A DNA stretch of 64,000 bases from the NCBI RefSeq assembly GCF_004664715.2, contig NC_051072.1:43941642-44005641 (forward strand). Reading direction: 5' to 3'. Below the pieces are notes generated by a model that saw only the letters and a list, made by a program, of their open reading frames with translations, did no database searches and was not told where the DNA came from. Below, piece after piece: positions 34,896-45,459 of the stretch (positions within the stretch are counted from its first letter, which is position 1; each line of letters begins with the position of its first letter). The position numbers and the translations under genes were made by a program. Source of the stretch: Peromyscus leucopus (Eukaryota; Chordata; Mammalia; Rodentia; Cricetidae).

Positions 34896-37800
34896 TAAGA
34901 TCTTAGTTTAGCTAAATGATCATCCCATTTTAACTCTAAGAAGCAGGAGATTCTGAAATGTAGTAGTGACTGTGGGATTTCACCATTACAAAATTCACTC
35001 AATTTAACTACGTAAGTAATTTTCAAAAAGAATAGGATCCTAAATTTGGTATAAAACATGCTTGTAGTCACAGGAAAATGTTTAAGCCAAATAAATGTAA
35101 AGAAAAAAACTAAAATAAACATAAAAAATAGCCTTTAAATTCACTTAATTTTTAAGTTTGGGTTTATTTTTTGTTTATGTGTTTTGGTCAGGGATATTAT
35201 CCTGAGACAAAGCAGCCTGTCAGAGTTCTTGTTCTTTGCCTGGGAATGCTAGAAAGAGAGAAAACAATTGGCATTTCTGTTCTCATTATGGCTTCCGCCT
35301 TGAGTGAAGCTGGTGGCAGGTAAGAGCTAAAACCAGCCCTCGACCTTTCCTTTCTCAAAGGGTAATTGAAGTGAATGCAGATCCATCTGGGATGCTTGAT
35401 GTTATAAAAATGTGCATGGCCACATGCCCTCAGCTGTGGCCCCTCTGAGGCCACGTAGTCGGTAATGCATCTAAAAATGGGGACATCATAACACGGGTCA
35501 TTAAAGCGTGTGAGGGGATGAGTAGTTTGCTGCTGTTTTTAGAACTCACTCAGTGAGTGATGGTGGGCGTCTCTCTCACGCCTTCACTGCCAGGTTCTCG
35601 ATAAGATCGGATGTGTGAGGTACATAAACCTGCCACGTCGTGTCAATGTGGCCTGGGTAGAAAAGGTTAGATAGAGGTAGAGTACAGCTGAAACATGCTG
35701 TTTTATCTTAGTGATAACAAGGAAGAGGGGAGGTGTGAAGTGAGTTGCCACTGAGGGGCTTATCGGTGTGAACAATTTGTCTATACGGGGGTGTCGATGT
35801 GGAGAAGTCAAGAGGGGTGGCGTTCTTCACTGCCATTCACAAACAAGAGTAGGTCTGCCTTCCCCATCACCGCGACAGCCAACACCCGAGCAGTTCGGCG
35901 TCCGTCGGGTGGCCCCATTTCTGCCTACTGGGAAGCACAGTACATTTCCTGTCTTTGCTTCTTTTCAGCTTTTAATGGAGAGATGTGAAACAGGCACCAC
36001 ACTGTGGAGAAATCCTCGCTAGATGAAACTCAGATTCTAAGGAAAGTGGTAAGACATCAGCCCTTACTAGGGTGGTGGTAGAAGTACTGGGTCTGTAGAA
36101 AGAATGTTCATTAGCACGGCCATCCATCCCCACCACCTCCCAGACATACACACCCCTCACCAAACCCATAGACCACGTCTCCGTCACAGCCACTAAGTCT
36201 CCTCAGTCCCTGTGGAGAAATATTGCCAGTGATGTGGTGACAAGCAAGCTCAGAAAGAATGCACAGCATTTGTCAGAGTGTCTCCCATGGCTCATTTTAA
36301 ACCCTGATATAGCCCTGCTCTGAGAGAGCCTTTTGCCATCCGCTTCCATGGCTAATGCTTTCGTACACTGACTCTCGCATGGGCACTGAAGAACTCACTC
36401 TATTGTGACCCCGTTTCCAGAGCCACAGTCCGCTTCTCTATTTTGTGCGATTACCAGTTTACGATGGATTTGTATCTTTAGATTCTCTGTTGGTGACATT
36501 TTCCAAAGCTTCTCTTTGGGTTTTTTCCCCTACTTTTTAATTCCAGTAAATCTTATGCTCAGCTCAAAAAGGAACCAAACCTTATGGAGAAAAGGAGATG
36601 TAAGAAATAGAATGATGGGTCTTTGATTTACCCACTTTAAATGATAATGTACAAATTCATCATTTAACTTAAAAGAGCAGTGTTGAGTTAGGAGACGGGG
36701 ATTCCCACCTGCAAAGAAAAACATGGATTCTGAATGCAGTGCAGGCAGAAGTCTGCTCTCTCTGTCTCCCACATCTGCTGGAAATTATTCCCTGAAGATT
36801 ACATCATGGTATTAATTTATGTTACTTGATCAGCTAAAATATCTTCTGGAGGCTTTCTTCACTGCACCAGTTAAGAAGAAAAAGATTTTTTTTTTGTCTT
36901 CTAGAAAAATTATTATTTTTCTCATCCTCATAATGCCAAATGTGCTCCTTATAGCTAAACGCTATCACTTTTTTTAAACGATGGAGATAATTTTGAAATT
37001 AAGAAACACTCAAGTGGCTTTTGAATCTATTTTCTGTGCTTAATGTAGGTTATGACTGTATTAGGATATTCAAATACTTTAATAAAAATGCACTAGAAAT
37101 GAAGGGTCCCACATATAGAAAATATATCATCCCCCTTAAAATACATGCTTTGTAGTTGGTTCTCAACTGTTACAGTGAGTTTATAATCTGCAGGCTTCCT
37201 TCTCTTTTCCATGTGATATGTATAAAATGTTTGAATTTTCAATTTGGGGCAAATGTTTTATTTGGGGTGAGAGGCATGGACATTTTTCCTCTATTCTAAA
37301 AAATTCTCATTATAATACTGTATTATGGGTGCAAAATGAATAAACCGATTAAGAATCAGTGGTATTTCCCAACCAGCCGAAGACTTCAGCACGTGATTCT
37401 TGAACCTAAAGGGATGTGCGATGTGCAGGGTTTACGTCCGTTACCTAGGAAATGGCATGTGTTTCAAACCTGATGCATCCAGAGTTGAACACAGCTGCCA
37501 CTCCCAGCCTTGCTTCGTGACGGTTCTCCCACCTCTGCACTGGCAAGGCCAGCTTCCTAGTTGTCCAGGGCACATGACCTGAGTCCCTGTCTTTACCTCG
37601 CACACTCAAGCTGTTAGGATATTCTGTGGATTCTCCCTTCAAAACAGACCCAGAATATGACTATTTCCCACTGTTACCACTCAAGCGAAAGATCCCATCC
37701 ATATGCACGTGGACTCCTAAAAGAGGGCCATATCCAGTCCCCTTGCACTCACCTGTGTCCCTGGAGCTGATTATCATGGCAGTCAGCGAACATTTGTAAA

Positions 37801-38180
37801 GGATATCACAGTGTCATATTCTGTTTACACCCTATATAGTTTAGGAAGAGCCCAAGCCCTTGCGGTGGTGTATGCGGCTCCGTGCCATTGCCATCCTGCT
37901 CCCCAGTCTCTCTGGCCTCCTCTTCCACCACCACCCCCACCCACTCTCCTCGCTGGCTGCCCATCAAGTCAGCTGTGTCTCTTCCCTCCATCCCAGGGTC
38001 TTTGTAATGGCTGCTCCTGCTATCTCCAACATGCTTCCCATGACATCCTGACAACGCATCCCTTGGCTCCTTCAGGTCTTTGTTCAAATGATGCCTCAGA
38101 GAATCCCAGAGTCACAGTCCTCCTTTGGAACTGCAACCCTCTCCATTCCACATGTTCAGTCTCAATCTGCCTGTGCGTTG
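34896..38180. other. Downstream intergenic DNA, few recognised elements
   Basis: Mostly unique sequence after the Cwc27 3' end. Only an L2 piece near 37.87 kb and some AT-rich low-complexity stretches are recognisable. No exon or RNA gene seen. Confidence 0.6.
37870..38165 (+). repeat. L2 fragment
   Basis: 'ccagggtctttgtaatggct', 'ggctccttcaggtctttgtt' and 'caaatgatgcctcagagaat' follow the order of the L2 region with 'ttcaggtctttgctcaaatg'. Moderately diverged. Confidence 0.6.
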
Positions 38181-38184
38181 GCAG

Positions 38185-38300
38185 TCAGTGGTAGATACTA
38201 TGAACCGAAGCACTTTGCCCGATTAACTTATTTCATTTTCACACGGTCTTACGAGGTCAGAACTTGCTAGTCATTTACAGGTGAGGGAGTTGAGGGTTAG
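38185..38300 (-). repeat. MIR fragment
   Basis: 'aagcactttgcccgattaac', 'ttcattttcacacggtctta', 'catttacaggtgagggagtt' match antisense MIR. Confidence 0.55.
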
Positions 38301-38311
38301 ATATTTATTGT

Positions 38312-38528
38312 AGCTGGAGAGACGGTGCAGCCAACAAGAGCACTTGCTGCTCTTGCTGGGGGCCTGGGTTCAGTTCTCAGAACCCACATGTTGGCTCATA
38401 ATTGTAATTCCAACCCAAGCAGATCCAATGCCCTCTTCTGGACTCCACCAGTACCAGGCATGTACATAGCATAAATACATACATGCAGGCAAAACATCCA
38501 TACACATAAAAATAAGTACATTTTTTAA
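38312..38528 (+). repeat. B2/B3-type SINE
   Basis: 'agctggagagacggtgcagc', 'agagcacttgctgctcttgc', 'gggttcagttctcagaaccc', then 'gccctcttctggactccacc' and an A-rich tail. Confidence 0.92.
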
Positions 38529-38969
38529 AGGTTTCTTTTTCTTTTTTTGCACTCAGTCCATTAAAACAAGTATTTTTGTCAACTTTTTTTTTACTGGTAT
38601 CTCAGTGTTCAGAACCTATCAGATTGGGTATATTGTTCAAATACCTAATCGATATTTGTTAAATTGACAGATAAACCACTACATCCCAGAAAGAACCTTT
38701 GAGGGCCAATATGAATTTATTACATGCTCACAGTTCAATATCACTTCATGAAGAGAGGTTGTGTTTATGATAAAAATGCAGAAGGATATAACCTCAGCTC
38801 AGGGACTGCTCCAACAATGTATAAATAATCTCCCAGTTTCCCTTCTCTCAGATGGAAACAACATCCGTCTGACCTTCCACCAAGACCCTGTCATAGCCTA
38901 AGACAATACAGGCAGGAAAACTGCTTTCACAAGTGAAGACTGTAATGAGTAATGCTGGAGATTAAGGGA

Positions 38970-39200
38970 TGCTCAACTTTATATACCAGATCCTCTTCTA
39001 AGCATTGTGTGCTAACTCATTTGACTCTTATAAACAACCATATGAAGTGTTCGTCTCTATCTTTATCTCTGTTTTCCAAATCACGAAAAGATTTGGGCCT
39101 TAGTGAAGCTAAGTAATTTATCAATGTCCCATGGTGAACAACGGAGCTCGACTATCAGACTCAGACCCCAGAGCTTCTCTGCCCCTGGTCACCAGTTTGC
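38970..39200 (-). repeat. MIR SINE, nearly full length, minus strand
   Basis: 'ttctaagcattgtgtgctaa', 'ctcatttgactcttataaac', 'tctgttttccaaatcacgaa', 'gctaagtaatttatcaatgt', 'actatcagactcagacccca' follow the whole MIR order. Confidence 0.8.
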
Positions 39201-39527
39201 TGAGCCTCTCACTGAACCAAGGCGTCCTTCTGGTAGACCATCTACCATCTATAATCCAGTTAGAACACAGGAGTTCAATTGAAAATAATTATATATGTAA
39301 AAGTGAAGTGAATGCCAGGAGGGACCAAGAGATGGGGTTAGTGAGATTAGCCTAGAACTACTTCCTGACAGGGAATTCTGACCATAATCTGAAAGGAAAG
39401 GAAAACAAGACATTGAGGAGACAGGTCTTGTTCCAGGTGGAGAAAAGGTTGTGCAGACGGACTATTAAGATAAATGTTAGGGACAATGTTGTGTCAACGT
39501 AATGCCAAAACATCTGGTCGATTCCAC

Positions 39528-39551
39528 TTTTTTTTTTTAAAAAAAAAAAAA
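39528..39551. repeat. T11-A13 palindromic tract
   Basis: Eleven T directly followed by thirteen A. It is a self-complementary AT hairpin or very bendable site and is not attached to a recognisable SINE. Confidence 0.95.
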
Positions 39552-40479
39552 CCAACCTCCATCATTGTAGTGAATTCCTTCAGTCAATCCAGATGTTTGG
39601 CGTCTTGTAGACAAAACATCCAGATGATTAACTGAAGATTTGACAGAGTTGACTGGATTAGCCAAACGTTGTAGCATTGTACAGACGCTGTCAGGACATT
39701 GCTTGGCTGGAGTGGGGTCCAGCTGTAAAGGAGATGGATGGTCCGAGCAGTGAGGGGGGGCTTTGGAGCAGAAGACCTGGGCCTGGCCCGCATGCAACTG
39801 GGAGCTGCTGCGAGAGGTGTGCGGTGGAAATGATGCTTCAGGAGGAGAATTGTGTGTGAAAAGAATCAAAAAGCAACCGTGAGAGGAAAGCTGTAGACAG
39901 GAAAGAGGATCTTAGGAGAGTGCAGGTGTGTGTGAGGTAATTAAAGCCTGAACGGGAATGTGGAGAAGGCAACAGGAAGGAGCGGATCTGAAAAGCATTA
40001 CAGAAAAAGAACAGGAAGTCGTGATGGGCTAGACGAAGGAGTGAAATGCACATCACCCCAAGGCTGGAGACCACGGAGCCTGGGAAAGCAGCTGCTGGCA
40101 GTCTCGCCACAGGAGTAAACCAAGAGGGAATCCCCAAAAGACCCCTCCCCCAAGGCCTCCATTCGGAGGCCACTGCCAGGCCTATAATCAGCAGGTATGG
40201 AGGATGAAGAGACTTCAGATTCAGGGTCCCTCATTAGTTGAGTGCTTCCTAAATCGATTTCCTCTTTAAGGACTGTTTCACGAAGGGACCGAGAGTGTTA
40301 GGTTCACACTCTCGGGTGGACATAACCAGTGAAAAGTGTAAACAGCATTTAATGGCATTGGCTTTCCTGTAGTGTGTAACACAAGCTAAGAAATATAAAC
40401 CGTAATTAGATGCAGTGAGATTATGAGAAACTGCACAGTACCTATTTGATTTGACAGATTAGCATTTAAAAAGCCTGTT

Positions 40480-40612
40480 TGGCGTATGCAGACAGGTCTC
40501 TGTGAGTCTGAGGCCAGCCTGGTCCCCAAATCGGTTCCAGGACATCCAGGACTGTTTGACACAGAGAAACCCTGTCTCAAAAGAAACAAAGGAAGGAAAG
40601 AAAGAAAGAAAA
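40480..40612 (+). repeat. B1 SINE, 5'-truncated
   Basis: 'caggtctctgtgagtctgag', 'gccagcctggtccccaaatc', 'cacagagaaaccctgtctca', then an A/G-rich tail with GAAA units. Confidence 0.9.
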
Positions 40613-40848
40613 GCCTGCAGACAGCCAGGCATTAATAAGGCTGAGTGCAAGTGGTCGCTTATGTTATTTAAAGGTCGGATTTGCAAAACTTTGGAGATCA
40701 CAAGCCTTGGTTGAGGTAGATATTTCGCAGAATATTTTTTTAATTTTCAAATCTTACTTGATAAGAATCAAGCTGCTCCTTAGACATAGTCATGGATTCC
40801 TATTTATTAGAGTCAACCCCGTGATGCTTCCAGGAAAGGGTGCTACAG

Positions 40849-41185
40849 TTTAAATCTCAAATGTCCCCCAAAGGCCCATCTGTTTATAGCTTAGTTCCTA
40901 GCCTAGGATGAAAGTTAAGGGCATAGACCTAGTGGATGGCAGTTAGGTCATGGAGGGAATGCCCTGGAAGGGGATATTATCTCTCTCTTCCCTTCCCGCC
41001 CTCTTTGAGGTCAGCGACCTCTATGCTCCCATAATGACGAGTTTTGCTCCCATGCCCCACACCAACGTAGCCAAGTGACCGTGGATCACAACGTCTGAAA
41101 TCATGCTCCAAAAGCAATGTTCCCCTCTCTCCAATTGATTCATCTCAGGTATTCGTCACAGTGAGGGAAAGCTAACACAGGGTGT
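40849..41185 (+). repeat. ERVL-MaLR-like LTR
   Basis: 'ctacagtttaaatctcaaat' then 'gtcccccaaaggcccatctg', 'ggcagttaggtcatggaggg', ending 'gtgagggaaagctaacacag'. The layout parallels MST/MLT LTRs. Confidence 0.65.
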
Positions 41186-41397
41186 GTGCTCTCGCTTACG
41201 GAAAAGCATCCTGAGTATTTATGGAATTCGTGGTTTTGTGCATGTGCGGCTCCCAGCATTTTCAGCTCCCAGCCTCTCGGCCCACACAGCCGGTTGGGTG
41301 CCCTTTAGAAACACACTGAGATTCTTCTCCAAATGCTTGCTTGTTCAATGGAGAAAAAAATAAATAAATAAAAAGCAAAACAATTCTTTCCATAGTT

Positions 41398-41485
41398 AGA
41401 AATACAGCTCGATGGTAGAGCGTTGTCTCGCACGTGCAGTGCCCTGGGTTCAAGCCCCAGTCCCCCAAAATAACAACAAACTAAC
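41398..41485 (+). repeat. ID-type SINE with intact-looking B box
   Basis: A-box region 'cagctcgatggtagagcg' and B box 'gggttcaagccccag' are 30-35 bp apart, and an A-rich tail 'aaaataacaacaaact' follows. It lacks a cloverleaf acceptor stem, so it is a SINE and not a tRNA gene. Confidence 0.85.
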
Positions 41486-41773
41486 AAGAGAAAAAGCCTT
41501 TCAGAGAGGCGAAGCTCCCTCTGTTCAAGGTTTCTGCACTATTCCCCCCAACCACGCCCCCAGTGCCCCACCAACACCCTAGAAGAACACAGAATCCGTT
41601 AGAGCTGAAATGTGTTCTGTGTGGCAGAATCACCCTGAGGAGATGAAGGGGTCAGGAATCCTGTCATCACTGGTTTCCGAAATGACAAGTCCACTGGTCT
41701 GGGTAGGGGTCCAGGGGCCTGGCCTGTTGGTTTTGTTTGTTTGTTTGGTTGGTTGGTTAGGTGTTTTGTTTTG

Positions 41774-41776
<3 letters not shown>

Positions 41777-41821
<45 letters not shown>
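41777..41821. repeat. (TG)22 microsatellite
   Basis: Perfect TG run preceded by GTTT and GGTT units (41735-41776). It lies about 50 bp upstream of the candidate Cwc27 acceptor at 41871. Confidence 0.97.
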
Positions 41822-41823
<2 letters not shown>

Positions 41824-41871
41824 ATTAAGCTCCCCCAACTAATTCTCATGCTTGGTTTTGTTTTTCACTAG

Positions 41872-41884
41872 GCTGAAGAAGTAA
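41872..41884 (+). other. Candidate alternative terminal exon of Cwc27 (start through stop)
   Basis: A good 3' splice site ends at 41871: a branch-like caactaat near 41837-41844, then a T-rich tract ttggttttgtttttcactag. Joining the donor at 33258|33259 to this acceptor completes the Arg codon (AG|G), then reads CTG AAG AAG TAA, giving a Leu-Lys-Lys extension and a stop at 41882-41884. The resulting intron would be 8.6 kb. The 3' end of such an exon is not evident: I see no AATAAA in the next several hundred bases. This is an inference from splice-site shape and reading frame only. Confidence 0.3.
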
Positions 41885-44800
41885 AGAAAAAAGCAAAAAG
41901 TAAAGAATGAGAAACACCTAACACAGATATGAGACTCTCAAACTGTAAAAAATTGATTGAATGTCTTTTCTCACCTAAGAATCACATGACCTTAAAGATT
42001 CCTTTATGAAATGAGCTCCTAGGCAAATTCACTATGTTCTTTAAGGGCAGAATTTTCTATAGAAACTGCATGAAGTCTGATGGAATGAGCCTGAGGAGCC
42101 AAGAAGATGAGTAGGACCCTTGTCTGTTCTCAGTTCCCAGTACTGCTACACCCCCTCAGGAACACTGTTGGTGCATGGTGGGGGTGTAATTAATGATCTT
42201 GATAAGTCTTTCCTGGTATTCCAAGGCTGAGCGAGTCACTCATTTACCAAATAGAACACCAGTTGGTTTCTCTGAAACAATGAGGGATTCAGGTGTTTCC
42301 TATGTGCTTCCCATAGCCATGCTATTAGAAGAACTAGATTTAGCAGATAGCAGCAACTCTTTCAGAAAGCTAATCGATGGAATGTCCTCGCCCTAACACC
42401 AAGATTAGAGTGTTCTTCTCTTAGGTGCCCTTTTGGCAGAACAAACTACAAGAAAAAGGACTGGATTGTTTTCTCCTTGATAACTATGGTTTCGTTTGTC
42501 CTGGTATCAACTTATTTCTCCAACCTTCTTTTTCCCAAGCTGTAGGAGAAGTAGACATTAGGAGACTTTTTATTTAAAAGCCAATGAAGCGGCAAAGTGG
42601 AAAGTCAAATCTGTGTTTAACTCACTTCATTGTTTTTTAAATATACCAGACATCTCAAATACAAGCCAGTTCCTTTTGATCTGAGTGATGATTATTTCCC
42701 ACTTCTATGGACTCCAGCCTCTTTCAAGTCCCTTCTAGCAACAACAGCAATTGCGTCATGCCCCATCCCAGGGGGTTTGGGGGTGGGGTAGAGGGGACCC
42801 AGGACAGGGGGAGAGCTGGCAAGAGAGGCCTGTGAAAGAGAACCCTTGGGAATTTTCACAACATAAAGGTCTTGTGTCCTGAAACAAATCCAAACAGGAA
42901 GATTCATTTCCTTGATTGATCTTCTTATCGTCTATATAAATAGGTTAATGTTCACCACCTTGATCTGAACACAGCAGCGATAAGGGCAAACGCTTCATAG
43001 ATGGTTCTTTAGGTACTTAGTAGATTCTACTACCCTAGGGTGATTCATCACATAGAGTGGCTTTTGAGTATTGTATGCTTTTCCCCCCTTGAGGGAAATT
43101 GCCAGCCCATACAATGACTATGTATAAACTGGAAAAGGGCACCATTCCCAAGACACTTTATTCTCATGCATCAGAATTCCAAGAATGTACTGTATCGTTT
43201 GGGAAAATCCTTTACTCAATCTGCAGTCTGTCCCACTGTTTGCTTGTGAGCTCTCTTCCACTCTAGTTTTCTGAGGAACTAGATTTTTGTCCCTGTGACA
43301 GCATGGCCCTAGAGCCAGTGTTCAGCAGATGGGCCCTGCTTGGCCTGGTCTGTCTCTGTCTTACCTGCAGAGGCTTGGTATTCTTTAAAAAAAAAAAAAA
43401 AAGTCCTGGAAATTCAGACTAGACTGGAACTCCAGAGCCTTCAGTGACCAGGATCCCAACCACAGCCTCTGACACTTGGCTTTGGGAAAGATAATTCTTT
43501 ACCAAGCTTGCCAACCAATGGCCACCCAACAAAATAAGAAACAAAGACATTCTTCCCAGCCCTGTGGAATATGACTAGTGAATATGCCTCTTCTGCAGGC
43601 TGGTAATAGCCTCAGGTCTCCACAACCTATGGCCTGGTATATCACTCTCTCCTTGGAAACATGCTGATATGGTCCATCCTCTGCCTGTAGCACCCAGGGG
43701 GAGCCCTCTGCATATGCCCCATGTGTGTGGAAGTGTCTCCTCTCCTGAGCAAATGCCCTTTGTGTCAAGTGCTAGTTATGGGTTAGGAGGATATACTAAC
43801 CCCTTGAATATCCCAAATAGTCAACACCTCCCAGGCTTGTTCGTTAGTAACAGAGTTTTCTGTTTCTCAACAATCCCATCAAGAACCATGTAGAAACGAG
43901 GAAGCCATTTCCAAAATCTACTAGCCAAAGAAGTCTTCTGGGTTCTGGACATCTGCCCTCTTTGCCTTTTATTCTGTATCCCCATTGCTGTTGGTAGTTA
44001 AGGTCTTATCACAAGAGAGGAAGAAATGTTTTGTTTCGTTCTCCTTTTTTCTCTCCATACTGAGGATAAAGTACTTAATCTACAAATGCTCAAACTTTCA
44101 AAAACCCAGCAAGTTCTCACTCTTCTGGGCCCACATTAAGAGAGGCAAGTTCCGGCATTCCCATCACCTTTTAAAATTACTACAGAGTGAGAAAATGGCC
44201 TGGTGGCCACAAACCCAACATGTGTCTAGTTAAACCTTAAGAAAACTTCTTCCAACACAGGACTCATATGCTCCAGGATTTGTTGGAATGGTTCAACCAA
44301 AAAAAAAAAAAAAATTCAAATCCTGGTTGATTCGCCTGCAGGACCTCCATGAGATGGACTCTACGGGAAACAATTGCATCTTCCAGAGTGGATACTCGTT
44401 TGCTTTTCCAGCCAGGAGTCTGGGAGAAGCCAGCAGGCAATGTAGTCATTTGGTAATGTCCTTCTCTCTGCCAAGGTGGATTAATGCTGGGAGATCTTAC
44501 AACTGGTGAGTAATGGGTAGTGTTTACAGATCCTCCGAGGTCCCCAAGGTGTGATTATTTTCCTACGCAGGTTTCTGTCATCATTCCCCCAAAGGGTGCT
44601 TTGTCATTTCCTTTACTCTTCCTTACTGAACCCTCAAGCCGGTGTTACAAGGACAACAAGCTCCGCAAGTCATCGCCAATCTCTGCAAAACCAACTGGTA
44701 AACACTTCCCAGACACCACTAAAGTGGGAAGTCATCCTGACAGTTAGCACTGGCTTCCTTTGAAATATTCTGGAGAGTTAGGAATAGTTATTTAGTAAAA

Positions 44801-45280
44801 TGTGATTTTAATAGCCACCCTCTCACCACTCCCCAACTTTGTTTTATTATGCCCCCACATAACCCTCTCAGGGTGGCGTTAGAATGTCATAGACCTGCGA
44901 AGCGCTCAGTCCGTGAGCAACTTTGTATATGTAAGATGTGGTTTTAGGACTAACTGCTCTTGGCATTTTTTTTTTTTTCAGTATTATTGTCATTCATTCC
45001 CCCCAGCTGCTGTCACCGCCACCTCCCCAGTTCCTCAACTTGTATTCTACTCCTTTCTGGATTTCAAAAGTCTGTAGAAGCCTTCTAACATCAAAAAAAA
45101 AAAGGCCACATTCTAGAGTCTGAGTTCTGTACACACAATAAAATTAGTTAAATAAATCCTAAGGGGTGACATGCACGATGATGCCCCTGGGTCACTTGCC
45201 TGCCAGCCCAGCAAAAAATATAAATGAATAAAAACCAAAAGGAAATAAAAATAAAATGAACAGTTCAGGTTCTGTCTGTT
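41885..45280. other. Intergenic DNA without recognised elements
   Basis: Includes A runs at 43386-43402 and 44299-44314. Open frames are below 90 codons and lack recognisable similarity. I see no splice-paired exons. Confidence 0.55.
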
Positions 45281-45289
45281 GCCACCCAC

Positions 45290-45450
45290 TGGCTTGGATC
45301 CCTCAATGGTCTGCCTACACTCTGAGTTCCCTCATCTGGAAACTGGACATATTGGTTACCCCCAAAGGATCAAGGGCGTGTAGAGGCTAACTCTGCCCAA
45401 GTGAGACAGAGCTTGGTAAGTGCTGGCCACAAGTACTAGTTAGTGTTTAG
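45290..45450 (+). repeat. Possible MIR fragment
   Basis: 'gttccctcatctggaaactg' and 'gacagagcttggtaagtgct' match the MIR core and 3' part. Confidence 0.5.
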
Positions 45451-45459
45451 TAATGGTTA

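Noticed and set aside
41398..41475. tRNA gene
   Set aside because: A and B boxes are present, but there is no paired acceptor stem and an A-rich tail follows; it is an ID SINE.
42193..42396. 67-codon frame as a processed pseudogene fragment
   Set aside because: The translation has a normal-looking composition, but I recognise no parent gene and see no A tail or target duplication.
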